A DNA stretch of 64,000 bases from Simiduia sp. 21SJ11W-1 (GCF_024138675.1 NZ_CP090959.1:248001-312000), one strand, 5' to 3'; counted from the stretch's first letter, positions 18,032 to 26,706 are shown. Made by a program: numbers and translations. The notes: a model not told the origin generated them from the sequence alone.

Positions 18032-18502
18032 ATGGCAACTTATTCAGCTATTCGTGCGCGCCGCCGCCACCAGGTAGATCTGGTGGAGCAACAGGCGTTG
18101 GGCGATCTGAATTACGCGGCCATTATGCGCCTGTTGCCGGATTTATCGCACCGCAGCCAGTGGTGTTTTAATGTCTGTGCGCCGCAGCGCGACTGGCGCA
18201 TTACCATTTCTGTGGATGAGCGTGCGAGATTCACCACCAGCGTGATAATATCGCGCCATCAGGGCGACTGCCGTTGGACCCGTTCGCCCGTAATGAAGGT
18301 GCGCTTGTACCACGATGCACAAATGGCCGAAGTGGTAGCCTGGGAGCGGCACCGCGTAAACCGCGGGCACTATGCCTACCCCAATACCAAGATGTATCAC
18401 GCCGATGAGAAAGTGCAGCACAATCGCTTTCTCAAGGAATGGTTGGCGCACTGCCTCGCCGAAGGCAAGGTGCTGGATGCCAACTTGAAGTTAACCGGCT
18501 AA
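18032..18502 (+). CDS. yqiB: DUF1249 protein (YqiB)
   Basis: A 156-residue cytoplasmic protein of unknown function, conserved in Gammaproteobacteria between nudF and cpdA. Typical segments are NYAAIMRLLPDLSHRSQWCF, VMKVRLYHDAQMAEVVAWE and YAYPNTKMYHADEKVQHNRF followed by LKEWLAHCL. E. coli YqiB is 140 residues, so size and order agree. No signal peptide or membrane segment is present. The gene lies 72 bases after nudF and 36 bases before cpdA. Confidence 0.92.
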   Translation: MATYSAIRARRRHQVDLVEQQALGDLNYAAIMRLLPDLSHRSQWCFNVCAPQRDWRITISVDERARFTTSVIISRHQGDCRWTRSPVMKVRLYHDAQMAEVVAWERHRVNRGHYAYPNTKMYHADEKVQHNRFLKEWLAHCLAEGKVLDANLKLTG

Positions 18503-18538
18503 GCCCGGGCAACGGAAGAATAGGACTGGTTCAACCGA

Positions 18539-19348
18539 ATGGACTTCCCAAAACACATTGATTTCCCCGCCGATCGGCCCTTTCGGTTGCTGCAGATTAC
18601 CGATTGCCATTTAGGTGAGTACCCGGGCGAAGAACTCCTGGGCCTCAACACCGATGAAAGCCTGCACGATGTGTTGGCCATGGTGGCAAACGAGCCGGCG
18701 GATCTAATCATCAACACCGGCGATGTATCCAGCCACGGCCACAAAGGTTCCTACCGCCGCTACCAAACCTTGGTGGATGGCTACACCAATGTGCCCCACG
18801 CCTGGTTGCCCGGCAATCACGATTTACCCGAAGCGATGGATGCCTCAGTAAAAGGCGGCAGCCCCCGGGTGATAGAAGCCGGCCCCTGGCAGTTCATTTT
18901 GTTAAGCACCTACGTGCCCGGCCACGAGCACGGCGATTTAACCGCGGCCGAGCTCGATTTTCTGGCAGCAACCCTTGCGGCTTCCAGTAAGCCTGCGTTG
19001 GTTTTTTTGCACCACCAGCCGCAGCCGGTGGGCAGCGCCTGGATTGATCAATACACAGTGCGCGCCAATAAGAAGTTTTTTGAGCTCATTGATCCGTGTG
19101 CCCGGGTCAAGGGTGTGGTTTGGGGCCATGTGCACCAGGCTTACGATCAAATGCGCGGCCACATTCGCATGCTGGCAAGCCCCTCTACCTGCATCCAGTT
19201 TTTGCCCGATAACGACGAGTTCGCCCTAGACGACGCCATGCCCGGCATTCGCTGGTTTGAGTTGCACGCCAATGGTCGCTTCGACACCGGCGTTAAGCGC
19301 ATTGCACAAAAAGATTACCCCATCGATTTTAACTCCACCGGCTACTGA
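18539..19348 (+). CDS. cpdA: 3',5'-cyclic-AMP phosphodiesterase
   Basis: Calcineurin-like metallo-phosphoesterase that hydrolyses cAMP and so lowers the signal for CRP/Vfr-type regulators. The 269-residue protein shows the metal motifs in order: QITDCHLG (D-X-H), INTGDVSSHG (GD), AWLPGNHD (GNHD), FLHHQP and WGHVHQ (GHXH). Length matches E. coli CpdA (275). It ends with a TGATG overlap with yqiA. A near-perfect CRP-type site is seen at 29469 in this window, so a cAMP circuit is plausible in this organism. Confidence 0.93.
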   Translation: MDFPKHIDFPADRPFRLLQITDCHLGEYPGEELLGLNTDESLHDVLAMVANEPADLIINTGDVSSHGHKGSYRRYQTLVDGYTNVPHAWLPGNHDLPEAMDASVKGGSPRVIEAGPWQFILLSTYVPGHEHGDLTAAELDFLAATLAASSKPALVFLHHQPQPVGSAWIDQYTVRANKKFFELIDPCARVKGVVWGHVHQAYDQMRGHIRMLASPSTCIQFLPDNDEFALDDAMPGIRWFELHANGRFDTGVKRIAQKDYPIDFNSTGY

Positions 19349-19932
19349 TGCCCCGACTGCTGTACATACACGGTTTTTTAAGCTCACCGGCATCGGCTAA
19401 AGCCGTGCAGGTGCGCGACTGGCTGGCCGTGCAGCACCCGGAGGTTGAGTTCATTTGCCCGGCGCTCTCGCCGCACCCACAAGCCACGGCCGAGGCGTTG
19501 GAGGCTATTGCAGGTGCCCGTGACGAGCCCCTGGGCGTGATGGGTTCATCGCTTGGCGGCTTTTGGGCCACCTGGCTGGTTGAGCGCTTCGGTGTGCGCG
19601 CGGCGCTCATTAACCCGTCAACCAACCCCATGGCGCTGCTGCCGGCATACATCGACAAGCCGGTTAAAAATTATCATACCGACGCAACCTACACGCTCAC
19701 GGGGCAAGATCTTGCAGACCTTGCCCAGTACAACCGGCCTGTGATTGAACGGCCTGCCAACTATTGGCTGCTGGTGCAAACCGGCGATGAAACCCTCGAC
19801 TACCGTCTGGCGGTAAAAAAATACCATGCCTGCCGGCAAACAGTAGAGTTGGGCGGCGATCACAGCTTTCAGAACTTCGAACGTTTTATTGCCCCGGCGG
19901 TGGATTTTGTGCTGCCGGGTCTGGAGTCTTAA
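19348..19932 (+). CDS. yqiA: YqiA-family esterase (alpha/beta hydrolase)
   Basis: A 194-residue alpha/beta-hydrolase of the YqiA family, active on short-chain acyl esters in E. coli. The start follows the family pattern MPRLLYIHGFLSSPASAKA, the nucleophile elbow is GVMGSSLGGFWATWL (Ser near 69), and the C-terminal aspartate/histidine lie in QTGDETLDYR and GGDHSFQNFERF. The ATG overlaps the cpdA stop by one base, and the stop is directly adjacent to the next ATG, so it is in the middle of a tight operon. Confidence 0.93.
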   Translation: MPRLLYIHGFLSSPASAKAVQVRDWLAVQHPEVEFICPALSPHPQATAEALEAIAGARDEPLGVMGSSLGGFWATWLVERFGVRAALINPSTNPMALLPAYIDKPVKNYHTDATYTLTGQDLADLAQYNRPVIERPANYWLLVQTGDETLDYRLAVKKYHACRQTVELGGDHSFQNFERFIAPAVDFVLPGLES

Positions 19933-20988
19933 ATGGTTAAATTGCCTTGGGCTTTGGGCCTGATGCTGGCCACCGCTGCATTGCCGTCACTGGCAGATCC
20001 TCTGGCCACCGATGCGCCCGATAGCCAAGCATCACAAACCCCTGCACCCATAGTCACTGGCCCCTCCAAGGCCATGCGCGAATGCCTGCTGGAGAAGCTT
20101 AAAACCGCAAGCGATGAACTGGAGCTGGGAGACTTGCGCGCAAGCTGCGCCAAGGTGCAGGAATTAAAACAGCGTGAATTGGTGGAAACCGAAACCCGGG
20201 GCGAGCCCAGCCCGGTAACCGAGCGGCTGCTGGCCGAGCAGGAATCGCTGGATAACCCCTTTGAAATCTCTGCATACCGGCGCAATTACGTGCTCTTGGG
20301 TTCATATAACGACAACCCGAACACCGAGATCTGGGCGCAGGACTACCCGGATTTCAACATGAACAACACCGAGGTAAAACTGCAACTCTCGTTCAAGGCG
20401 CTGGTGGCGCGTGGCATTTTGGGGGCAGATTTATGGGCCGCCTATAGCCAACAAAATTGGTGGCAGCTGTACACAGATTCGGCGCCCTTTCGTGAGGCCA
20501 ACTATGAGCCCGAGCTGATATTGCGCTGGGATACCCACCTCACAGGCCTGGGTTTCACCGTGCGCGCACTCACAATGGGTTTTAATCACGAATCCAATGG
20601 CCGCGCCGGCGAACTGTCGCGCAGTTGGAACCGGCTGATGAGCACGGCAGTGATCGACAAGGGCAACCTGGTGATTGTGCCCAGGCTCTGGTGGCGCCTG
20701 CCTGAAGACGAAGGGCAAGACGATAACCCGGATATCGACGACTACCTGGGCGTGGGGGATCTCGCGGTGGCCTACAAGTGGGATGAGCAATTGTTCACCA
20801 CCACACTCAAGGGCGGCCAGCAGCGTAACTTCAACCACTACGGCGTCCAGCTGGATTGGACCTTCCCCTTAGGCGGGCGCTTCAAGGGCTACGTGCAGTA
20901 CTACAACGGCTACGGTGAAAGCCTGATTGACTACAACCACCGCAACCACCGCATCGGCTTTGGCATATTGCTGAACGACTGGCTCTAG
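19933..20988 (+). CDS. pldA: outer membrane phospholipase A
   Basis: Integral outer-membrane phospholipase A1 (OMPLA), a 12-strand barrel that removes mislocalised phospholipid from the outer leaflet when dimerised with calcium. The 351-residue protein has a signal peptide (LGLMLATAALPSLADPLA), an N-terminal soluble extension of about 100 residues with coiled-coil character (residues about 45-85), and the catalytic triad region GFNHESNGRAGELSRSWNR, giving His219, Ser221 and Asn233 with the same Ser-Asn spacing (12) as E. coli OMPLA. The C-terminus ends in an aromatic-rich strand, IGFGILLNDWL. It starts zero bases after the yqiA stop, which places pldA inside the normally uninterrupted yqiA-parE segment. 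Confidence 0.9.
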   Translation: MVKLPWALGLMLATAALPSLADPLATDAPDSQASQTPAPIVTGPSKAMRECLLEKLKTASDELELGDLRASCAKVQELKQRELVETETRGEPSPVTERLLAEQESLDNPFEISAYRRNYVLLGSYNDNPNTEIWAQDYPDFNMNNTEVKLQLSFKALVARGILGADLWAAYSQQNWWQLYTDSAPFREANYEPELILRWDTHLTGLGFTVRALTMGFNHESNGRAGELSRSWNRLMSTAVIDKGNLVIVPRLWWRLPEDEGQDDNPDIDDYLGVGDLAVAYKWDEQLFTTTLKGGQQRNFNHYGVQLDWTFPLGGRFKGYVQYYNGYGESLIDYNHRNHRIGFGILLNDWL

Positions 20989-21004
20989 CCCCATCGCTCA
21001 ACAA

Positions 21005-21034
21005 AGCGGCCGCAACTGCGGTATAGTGGCCGCT
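21005..21034 (+). promoter_or_regulatory. possible parE promoter within an inverted repeat
   Basis: A TATAGT -10-like hexamer (21022-21027) lies 40 bases before the parE start, inside an inverted repeat whose arms are AGCGGCC (21005-21011) and GGCCGCT (21028-21034). No good -35 is visible. A repressor site or a chance GC-rich hairpin are both possible. Confidence 0.35.
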
Positions 21035-21066
21035 GCACAATAACCCTATTCAAAAGCCTTCATCTG

Positions 21067-22953
21067 ATGTCTAACTATAACGCCCAAGATATTGAGGTCT
21101 TAACAGGCCTGGACCCGGTTAAAAAACGCCCGGGCATGTACACCGAAACCACCCGCCCGAACCACCTGGCGCAAGAGGTGATTGATAACTCGGTGGATGA
21201 AGCCCTGGCAGGCCACGCGCGCCAGATAGACGTGGTGCTGCACAAAGATCATTCGCTTACCGTCAGTGACGATGGCCGTGGCATGCCGGTAGATTTACAC
21301 CCGGAGCAAAAAAAGCCCGGCGTTGAAGTGATACTTTCAACGCTGCATGCCGGCGGCAAATTCTCCAACAAAAATTACCAGTTTTCCGGCGGCCTGCACG
21401 GCGTGGGTGTGTCGGTGGTGAATGCCCTGTCTGAGCGTTTGGTGGTGACCATCAAGCGCGACGGCGAGGTACACCAAATTGAATTTTCCAACGGCGAAAA
21501 AACCCGCGACCTCACCGTGATAGACACCTGCGGCAAGCGCAACACGGGCACCGCAGTGCACTTTTTGCCGAACCCAAGCTATTTCGATTCCGCCAAGTTT
21601 TCGGTATCGCGCTTGCGCCATGTGCTGCGCGCCAAAGCGGTGCTGTGCCCCGGCTTAAAAGTCACCTTTAAAGACGAGCAAAGCGGCGAAACCGATGAGT
21701 GGTATTACGAAGATGGCCTGTCTGATTATTTGAACGCCGCCACCCAAGGCTGGGAAACCCTGCCCAAGGCGCCCTTTGTGGGGACCTTTACCGGCAGCAC
21801 CGAGGCCTGCGATTGGGCCGTGCAATGGTTGCCCGAAGGCGGTGAAGCCATTCAGGAAAGCTACGTAAACCTGATTCCCACCGCCCAAGGTGGCACCCAC
21901 GTGAATGGCCTGCGCACAGGCCTGCTGGAAGCCATGCGCGAGTACTGCGAGTTCCGCAATTTGTTGCCGCGCGGCGTGAAACTGGCACCGGAAGATATCT
22001 GGAGTGCCTGCTGTTATGTGATGTCTTACAAGCATCACGATCCGCAATTTTCCGGGCAAACCAAAGAGCGCTTGTCGTCACGAGAGGCCGCGGCGTTTGT
22101 ATCGGGTGTGGCCAAAGACAGTTTCAGCCTCTGGCTGAACCAGCACACAGAAGATGGCGACAAGCTTGCAGAAGTGTGCATTAGCAACGCCCAAAAGCGC
22201 GTGCGCTCCAGCAAAAAAATTGCCCGCAAAAAGGTTACCCAAGGCCCGGCGCTACCCGGCAAGTTGGCCGACTGTTCCTGCGAGGCCGAGCGCGGTGAAT
22301 TGTTTTTGGTAGAGGGTGATTCGGCCGGTGGCTCTGCCAAGCAGGCACGCGATCGCGAGTGCCAGGCCATCATGCCGCTGCGCGGAAAAATCCTGAACAC
22401 CTGGGAGGTAGATTCCGCTGAAATTCTGGCAAGCCAGGAAGTGCACGACATCGCCGTGGCCCTGGGGGTAGACCCGGGCAGCGATGATTTAAGCGGTTTG
22501 CGCTATCACAAGATTTGCATTCTGGCCGATGCCGACTCAGACGGCCTGCACATTGCCACGCTGCTGTGCGCGCTGTTTTTGCGTCACTTCCAGCCGCTGG
22601 TAAAAGCCGGCCACGTGTTTGTGGCCATGCCGCCTTTGTACCGTATCGATTTGGGCAAGGAAGTTTTTTACGCCCTGGATGAAGCGGAAAAGCAGGGCAT
22701 TCTGGATCGGCTGGAAGCCGAAAAGAAAAAGGGCAAACCCAACGTGCAGCGCTTTAAGGGCCTGGGTGAAATGAACCCATTGCAGCTGCGCGAAACCACC
22801 ATGGCCGCCGATACCCGGCGCCTGGTGCAGCTCTACGTTGACGACGGCGACGACACCGCGCAAATGATGGATATGATGCTGGCCAAAAAGCGCGCCTCAG
22901 ATCGCAAGCAATGGCTTGAAAGCAAAGGTAATCTGGCAGACATTGCACTATAA
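21067..22953 (+). CDS. parE: DNA topoisomerase IV subunit B
   Basis: ATPase subunit of topoisomerase IV, the decatenase that works with ParC after replication. The 628-residue protein has the GHKL ATPase motifs DNSVDEALAGHA, SDDGRGMPVD and YQFSGGLHGVGVSVVNALS, a transducer domain, and the TOPRIM signature ELFLVEGDSAGGSAKQARD then LADADSDGLHIATL. The segment DREYQAI-like DRECQAIMPLRGKILNTWEV marks it as ParE rather than GyrB, which also has a long insert absent here. Length matches E. coli ParE (630). No parC is in the window. Confidence 0.96.
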   Translation: MSNYNAQDIEVLTGLDPVKKRPGMYTETTRPNHLAQEVIDNSVDEALAGHARQIDVVLHKDHSLTVSDDGRGMPVDLHPEQKKPGVEVILSTLHAGGKFSNKNYQFSGGLHGVGVSVVNALSERLVVTIKRDGEVHQIEFSNGEKTRDLTVIDTCGKRNTGTAVHFLPNPSYFDSAKFSVSRLRHVLRAKAVLCPGLKVTFKDEQSGETDEWYYEDGLSDYLNAATQGWETLPKAPFVGTFTGSTEACDWAVQWLPEGGEAIQESYVNLIPTAQGGTHVNGLRTGLLEAMREYCEFRNLLPRGVKLAPEDIWSACCYVMSYKHHDPQFSGQTKERLSSREAAAFVSGVAKDSFSLWLNQHTEDGDKLAEVCISNAQKRVRSSKKIARKKVTQGPALPGKLADCSCEAERGELFLVEGDSAGGSAKQARDRECQAIMPLRGKILNTWEVDSAEILASQEVHDIAVALGVDPGSDDLSGLRYHKICILADADSDGLHIATLLCALFLRHFQPLVKAGHVFVAMPPLYRIDLGKEVFYALDEAEKQGILDRLEAEKKKGKPNVQRFKGLGEMNPLQLRETTMAADTRRLVQLYVDDGDDTAQMMDMMLAKKRASDRKQWLESKGNLADIAL

Positions 22954-23038
22954 ATTGGCGCTTCGGGTCGATACTGCGAGCTGATGCTGCTAGCCACAAA
23001 ACTGTGGGAAAAGTTGATACTCAACCAAGGTGTGACAC

Positions 23039-23620
23039 ATGAACAAACTGACTACTTGGGGCTTGGTTGCAGTGTTTACACTGCTTGTCGGGTGCAGCAG
23101 CTTGCCGCAGGCAGACAGCGACTGGGATGAAAATTTCGACTTTTCCAAGGTGAAAACCTACAGCTTTATCGATCGCGCCAAGCTGCGCGACATGACACCG
23201 CTCACCAGCGACATCACCCGCAATCGCATTGAAAATGCCGTTGAGCGGAACATGGCGGCCAAGGGCATTGCCTACGAAAAAGACGCTACCAAGGCCGATA
23301 TTCTGGTGAGTTATCACGTCACCACCAAAGACAAGCAAGACATCCGCACCTACAATGCGGGCGTAAAGCATTGCTGGAATTGCCGTTGGGGCATTGGCAT
23401 GGGCATGGGTGTAAGTACCCGAGAGGTGCGCGTAATGGATTACGTAGAGGGCACGCTGATCATGGACATGATAGATACGCAGTCACAGGAATCCGTGTGG
23501 CGCGGCATGCTGAGTGCACGCATCAGCGATTTGAAAACCCAGCGCGAGCGCATCGAATCCATCAACTTGGCGGTAAACACCATTCTGGCGCAGTTCCCGC
23601 CTGCAGCTGATGCAAAATAA
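23039..23620 (+). CDS. DUF4136 lipoprotein
   Basis: A 193-residue predicted outer-membrane lipoprotein. The lipobox is FTLLVGCSSLP (Cys near 19). The body follows DUF4136: DFSKVKTYSFIDRAKLR, then RNRIENAVERNMAAKGIAYE, ADILVSYHVTTKDKQD, a glycine/cysteine-rich GVKHCWNCRWGIGMGMG, GTLIMDMIDTQSQESVWRG and RIESINLAVNTILAQFPP. The CXXC in HCWNCRW is unusual for a lipoprotein body and could form a disulfide. It is monocistronic between parE and a hydrolase gene. Function of the family is unknown. Confidence 0.85.
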   Translation: MNKLTTWGLVAVFTLLVGCSSLPQADSDWDENFDFSKVKTYSFIDRAKLRDMTPLTSDITRNRIENAVERNMAAKGIAYEKDATKADILVSYHVTTKDKQDIRTYNAGVKHCWNCRWGIGMGMGVSTREVRVMDYVEGTLIMDMIDTQSQESVWRGMLSARISDLKTQRERIESINLAVNTILAQFPPAADAK

Positions 23621-23759
23621 CCCTGTTGGGTGGGGTGTGTGAGCGGGCCTCGGCAGTTTCAGGTTAGCAAGCTAAATAGTGTGTGCCTTTGTATGGGCTG
23701 TTTGCCCTCAAGCGCGAGCTTGGGGTTGGCGCGTACAGAGCAAGTTGTGAGTAGGCAGT

Positions 23760-24407
23760 ATGTTGCAGTACAAAATAATTCCCGTAACGCCGTTTCAGCA
23801 AAACTGCTCGTTGATCTGGTGTGATGAAACCCAAGAGGCCGCGCTGATAGACCCGGGCGGCGATCAGCACCTGCTGGAGGCCGCCATCAAACAAGCTGGC
23901 GTGCGCCTTACTAAAATCTTTCTCACCCACGGCCACCTGGATCACGTGGGTGCTACAGCGGCGCTGGTAAAACAATACAACCTGCCCGTTGAAGGCCCCC
24001 ACAAAGAAGACGCCTTCTGGATTGATCAGCTGCCCATGCAGTGCCAGATGATGGGCTTTGCGCCGGTGGAAAATTTTCAGCCAGACCGCTGGCTCACCGA
24101 GGGCGACACACTTCAACTGGGCAATGAACGCCTGGATGTTCTCTTTTGCCCCGGCCATACGCCGGGCCATGTGGTGTTTTATCACGCGGGGCGAAAGCTT
24201 GCCTGGGTGGGCGATGTGTTGTTTGCAGGCTCCATTGGGCGCACGGATTTTCCGCGTGGTGATTACGACACATTGGTGCGAGCCATTCGCGAAAAACTCT
24301 GGCCGCTCGGTGATGATGTGAGCTTCGTGCCAGGCCACGGGCCCATGTCTACACTGGGTGCCGAGCGTAAATCCAACCCCTTCGTGGCAGATCACAGGTT
24401 CGGCTAA
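23760..24407 (+). CDS. MBL-fold metallo-hydrolase, YcbL/glyoxalase II-like
   Basis: A 215-residue metallo-beta-lactamase-fold hydrolase with the zinc motif THGHLDHVG (HXHXDH), the later histidine in FCPGHTPGHVVFYH, the bridging aspartate in AWVGDVLFAGSIGRTDF and the final histidine VPGHGPMSTLG. It lacks the C-terminal substrate domain of classical GloB and matches the short YcbL/type II glyoxalase group, which hydrolyses S-D-lactoylglutathione weakly or other thioesters. It overlaps the next gene by one base (TAATG), forming a three-gene run with a thioesterase and a metallopeptidase. Confidence 0.9.
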   Translation: MLQYKIIPVTPFQQNCSLIWCDETQEAALIDPGGDQHLLEAAIKQAGVRLTKIFLTHGHLDHVGATAALVKQYNLPVEGPHKEDAFWIDQLPMQCQMMGFAPVENFQPDRWLTEGDTLQLGNERLDVLFCPGHTPGHVVFYHAGRKLAWVGDVLFAGSIGRTDFPRGDYDTLVRAIREKLWPLGDDVSFVPGHGPMSTLGAERKSNPFVADHRFG

Positions 24408-24844
24408 TGACAGATTCAATTTGGCAAAGCCCGGCAACGGTTGAGGAACTCAACGCCTTGGGCAAGCGCACGGCGGCAGAATTTTTAGGCATAGAAATTA
24501 CCGAAGTGGGCCCGGATTTTTTGCGGGGCACCTTGCCTGTTAACGAGCGCACTGTGCAACCCATGGGGTTGGTACACGGCGGCGTGAATGTGGTGCTGGC
24601 AGAAACCCTGGGTTCTATGGCCGCCAACATGGCGGTGGATACGCAAAAATATTTTTGTGTGGGCCAAGAGGTTAACGCCAACCATGTGCGCGCCGTGCGC
24701 TCGGGCAAGGTAACTGCCACCGCGCGTGCGAAATACATTGGCCGCACCTCGCAGGTTTGGGAAATCGAGCTGCTAGACGATCGCGGCCGCCTGTCTTGTA
24801 TTTCGCGCTTAACCATGGCCGTGGTGCCACACGGTAAAGCGTGA
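24407..24844 (+). CDS. hotdog-fold acyl-CoA thioesterase (PaaI/MenI type)
   Basis: A 145-residue single-hotdog thioesterase. Seen: RTAAEFLGIEITEVGPDFLR, the helix signature QPMGLVHGGVNVVLAETLGS (catalytic acid in LAETLGSMA), VGQEVNANHVRAVRSGKV and a C-terminal strand IELLDDRGRLSCISRLTMAV. This is the pattern of the MenI/YbdB-like group that hydrolyses aromatic or DHNA-like CoA thioesters; the substrate here is unknown. It is coupled on both sides: one base overlap with the hydrolase gene and a GTGA overlap with the peptidase gene. Confidence 0.9.
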   Translation: MTDSIWQSPATVEELNALGKRTAAEFLGIEITEVGPDFLRGTLPVNERTVQPMGLVHGGVNVVLAETLGSMAANMAVDTQKYFCVGQEVNANHVRAVRSGKVTATARAKYIGRTSQVWEIELLDDRGRLSCISRLTMAVVPHGKA

Positions 24845-25557
24845 ACGCACAGGCCCTGCCTCAGGCGCTACTTGATCAACTGCGCGTGTGCCGCTCGCCC
24901 AGACGCACCACCGTGGGTATTCGGGTGCTGGCCGATGGCGTTCAGGTGAGCGTGCCCAAGGCGCTGCCCGATGCCCACTGGCTGCCCTTGGTGGCAGCCA
25001 AACAGGCCTGGATTATTGCGCGCCAGGCCGACATTCGCGCCCGCCAGGCCGAGGCGCCCAGCTACGGTTTTACCAGCGGCGAGTGCTTACCCTATTTGGG
25101 CCGCCACTACCCTTTGCAGATTTGCGAAGGTGCCCGCACCCATGTTCAGTTGGTGGATAACCAGTGGCAGGTAGCCCTGTCTCGGCGTGGGCGCAAGCCA
25201 CAAGCGCTACGCGTACAAGCGGCCATGGCCGAGTGGTACCAGGCGCAAGCCGGCATGTTGCTCACGCAAAAAAGCCGGCAGCTGGCTGCCCGCATCGGGC
25301 GTTCAATAGGCCGGGTTACAGTTAAGCGTACGCGCTCGAAATGGGGCCATTGCACAAGCCTTGGCGACTTGCAGTACAACTGGCTGATAGTGCAGGCGCC
25401 GGAGGCGGTGGTGGATTATCTGGTGGCCCATGAGGTTAGCCACCTGCGCCACCCGAATCACAGCGCGGCGTTTTGGGCGCAAGTGGGCGCGCTTTGCCCC
25501 GATTATTTGGCGCAGCGGCGCTGGCTCAAGCGCCACGGCCACAGCCTGTGTTTGTAA
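24841..25557 (+). CDS. YgjP-type (DUF45) zinc metallopeptidase
   Basis: A 238-residue member of the YgjP/WLM-like metallopeptidase family. The C-terminal catalytic core shows the HEXXH-type motif VDYLVAHEVSHLRHPNHS (HEVSH plus a third ligand region), preceded by VKRTRSKWGHCTSLGDLQYN, which is a highly conserved family block, and followed by WAQVGALCPDYLAQRRWLK. The start is GTG 24841, overlapping the thioesterase stop as GTGA. Cellular role is unknown; members are cytoplasmic. Confidence 0.9.
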   Translation: MNAQALPQALLDQLRVCRSPRRTTVGIRVLADGVQVSVPKALPDAHWLPLVAAKQAWIIARQADIRARQAEAPSYGFTSGECLPYLGRHYPLQICEGARTHVQLVDNQWQVALSRRGRKPQALRVQAAMAEWYQAQAGMLLTQKSRQLAARIGRSIGRVTVKRTRSKWGHCTSLGDLQYNWLIVQAPEAVVDYLVAHEVSHLRHPNHSAAFWAQVGALCPDYLAQRRWLKRHGHSLCL

Positions 25558-25561
25558 TTGT

Positions 25562-25592
25562 TTGTACCAAGGCTCTGCGCATCAGTTATAGT
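25562..25592 (+). promoter_or_regulatory. possible sigma-70 promoter of the DUF2750 gene
   Basis: TTGTAC at 25562-25567 and TATAGT at 25587-25592, spaced 19 bases, 38 bases before the ATG at 25631. The spacing is longer than ideal. Confidence 0.35.
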
Positions 25593-25630
25593 AGCCGCGC
25601 AGACTTTTTCTCTTTAGCCAGGGCCCACCC

Positions 25631-25993
25631 ATGACCGAACTCAGTGACGATTTTGATGAAAACTACGACCGCTTTGTAGTGGAAGTGGCCGAGCATGGCA
25701 TCGTCTGGGCGCTTGAGGGTGAAGAGGGCTTTGCCGTGTGCCCGTCGCTGCGCCATGAGGAAACCGACGTCATGCCGTTTTGGTCTTCCAAAGAGTTGGC
25801 CGAGGCCGTGTGCGTGGATGAGTGGGAAGTGTACAAGCCCGTGCCCATTGATCTGGAAGAGTTTCTCGACGACTGGCTGCCCGGTATGCACGAAGATGTG
25901 ATTATTGTGGGCGTAAACTGGAACAACGATCTGGAAGGCCCGGAAGAAGAACCGCTGGATTTGTTGGAAGATCTGGACGAAGAGCTGGGCTGA
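25631..25993 (+). CDS. DUF2750 protein
   Basis: A 120-residue, strongly acidic cytoplasmic protein. The recognisable core is residues about 8-85: FVVEVAEHGIVWALEGEEGF, then PSLRHEETDVMPFWSSKELA and DEWEVYKPVPIDLEEFLDDW. This is the pattern of the DUF2750 (SUKH-like size) family, which has no known activity. The tail EGPEEEPLDLLEDLDEELG is a low-complexity acidic extension. It is the last plus-strand gene before the convergent selenium cluster. Confidence 0.85.
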   Translation: MTELSDDFDENYDRFVVEVAEHGIVWALEGEEGFAVCPSLRHEETDVMPFWSSKELAEAVCVDEWEVYKPVPIDLEEFLDDWLPGMHEDVIIVGVNWNNDLEGPEEEPLDLLEDLDEELG

Positions 25994-26229
25994 GGCCTTG
26001 GCCTTTGCGAAGCGGGGTTTCTGGTGCTGAGTTTCTAGTTCTGAGTACTGAGTTCCGTTTTCTGATTAAAAGCTGGCCGCCATATTCAAGGCCTAAACCC
26101 GCCTGCGATTTTTAACTCGGCAAGTGTTTGTACCCAAAAAAGCCTGCTCTCACGCCTTTTACGCCCTTGGTTCCCACCATTGTTGTGCTGTAACAGTGGG
26201 TGTATTTAACAGGCACCGTTAAAGGGTGC
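25994..26229. other. convergent intergenic region
   Basis: No gene. Several short CTGAGT-like direct repeats occur at 26022-26052. I see no clear terminator for either flanking gene. Confidence 0.5.
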
Positions 26230-26706
26230 TCAATTCCCGGCCTTGAGCAAGGCGTCGAGAGGTTCGGCCTGGCTGCCCACGCGGGCGTTTTGCAGAATGT
26301 TTTTTTCGCCATCCACCAATACCCAGGTGGGCTGCCCGCGCACACCATAGTGCTTGCCCACGGCGTGGGCTTTAAACAGCGGCGCCATGGCTGTTGGTAG
26401 CGCCGGTAATTCAGACTGTTGGGTGTGGGCAGAATTGAGCAGTAAATAGGTTTTAATGCCCGCCGCTTGCGCCTGTTGGTTCAGCTGCTCCATAGCCGCC
26501 AGGCAGCGCTTTTTGCAGGTGGGTGTCCAGAACATCAACAGGCTTGCCTGATTGTCGCTGTCTTCATAAAACGACACATACTCACCCTGGGCATTACTTA
26601 ACAGCCAGTCGGGCGCTTGGCCGTGCAGCGTTTGCTGGGCGCAAGCAAGCGCCGGGGTTATCAAAGTTGTGAGTGCCAGAGCTTGCAGCCACCAAGTCAT
26701 TTTCAC
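26230..26706 (-). CDS. exported thioredoxin-fold protein with a CX3C active site
   Basis: A 158-residue protein with a signal peptide (TWWLQALALTTLITPALACA) and a thioredoxin/TlpA-like fold: SLLMFWTPTCKKRCLAAMEQ where a CXXC would be expected, GIKTYLLLNSAHTQQSE, and the cis-proline region YGVRGQPTWVLVDGEKNIL. The cysteines are spaced CKKRC (three residues between), unusual for a thioredoxin and reminiscent of selenoprotein or SCO-type redox sites. A GTG at 26706, eight bases after AGGAG, is the likely start, with the ATG at 26700 as the alternative. It is the last gene of the selenium cluster, 108 bases beyond the SelD fusion, so it may reduce a periplasmic selenium or disulfide substrate; that is inference. 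Confidence 0.75.
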   Translation of the reverse strand: MKMTWWLQALALTTLITPALACAQQTLHGQAPDWLLSNAQGEYVSFYEDSDNQASLLMFWTPTCKKRCLAAMEQLNQQAQAAGIKTYLLLNSAHTQQSELPALPTAMAPLFKAHAVGKHYGVRGQPTWVLVDGEKNILQNARVGSQAEPLDALLKAGN

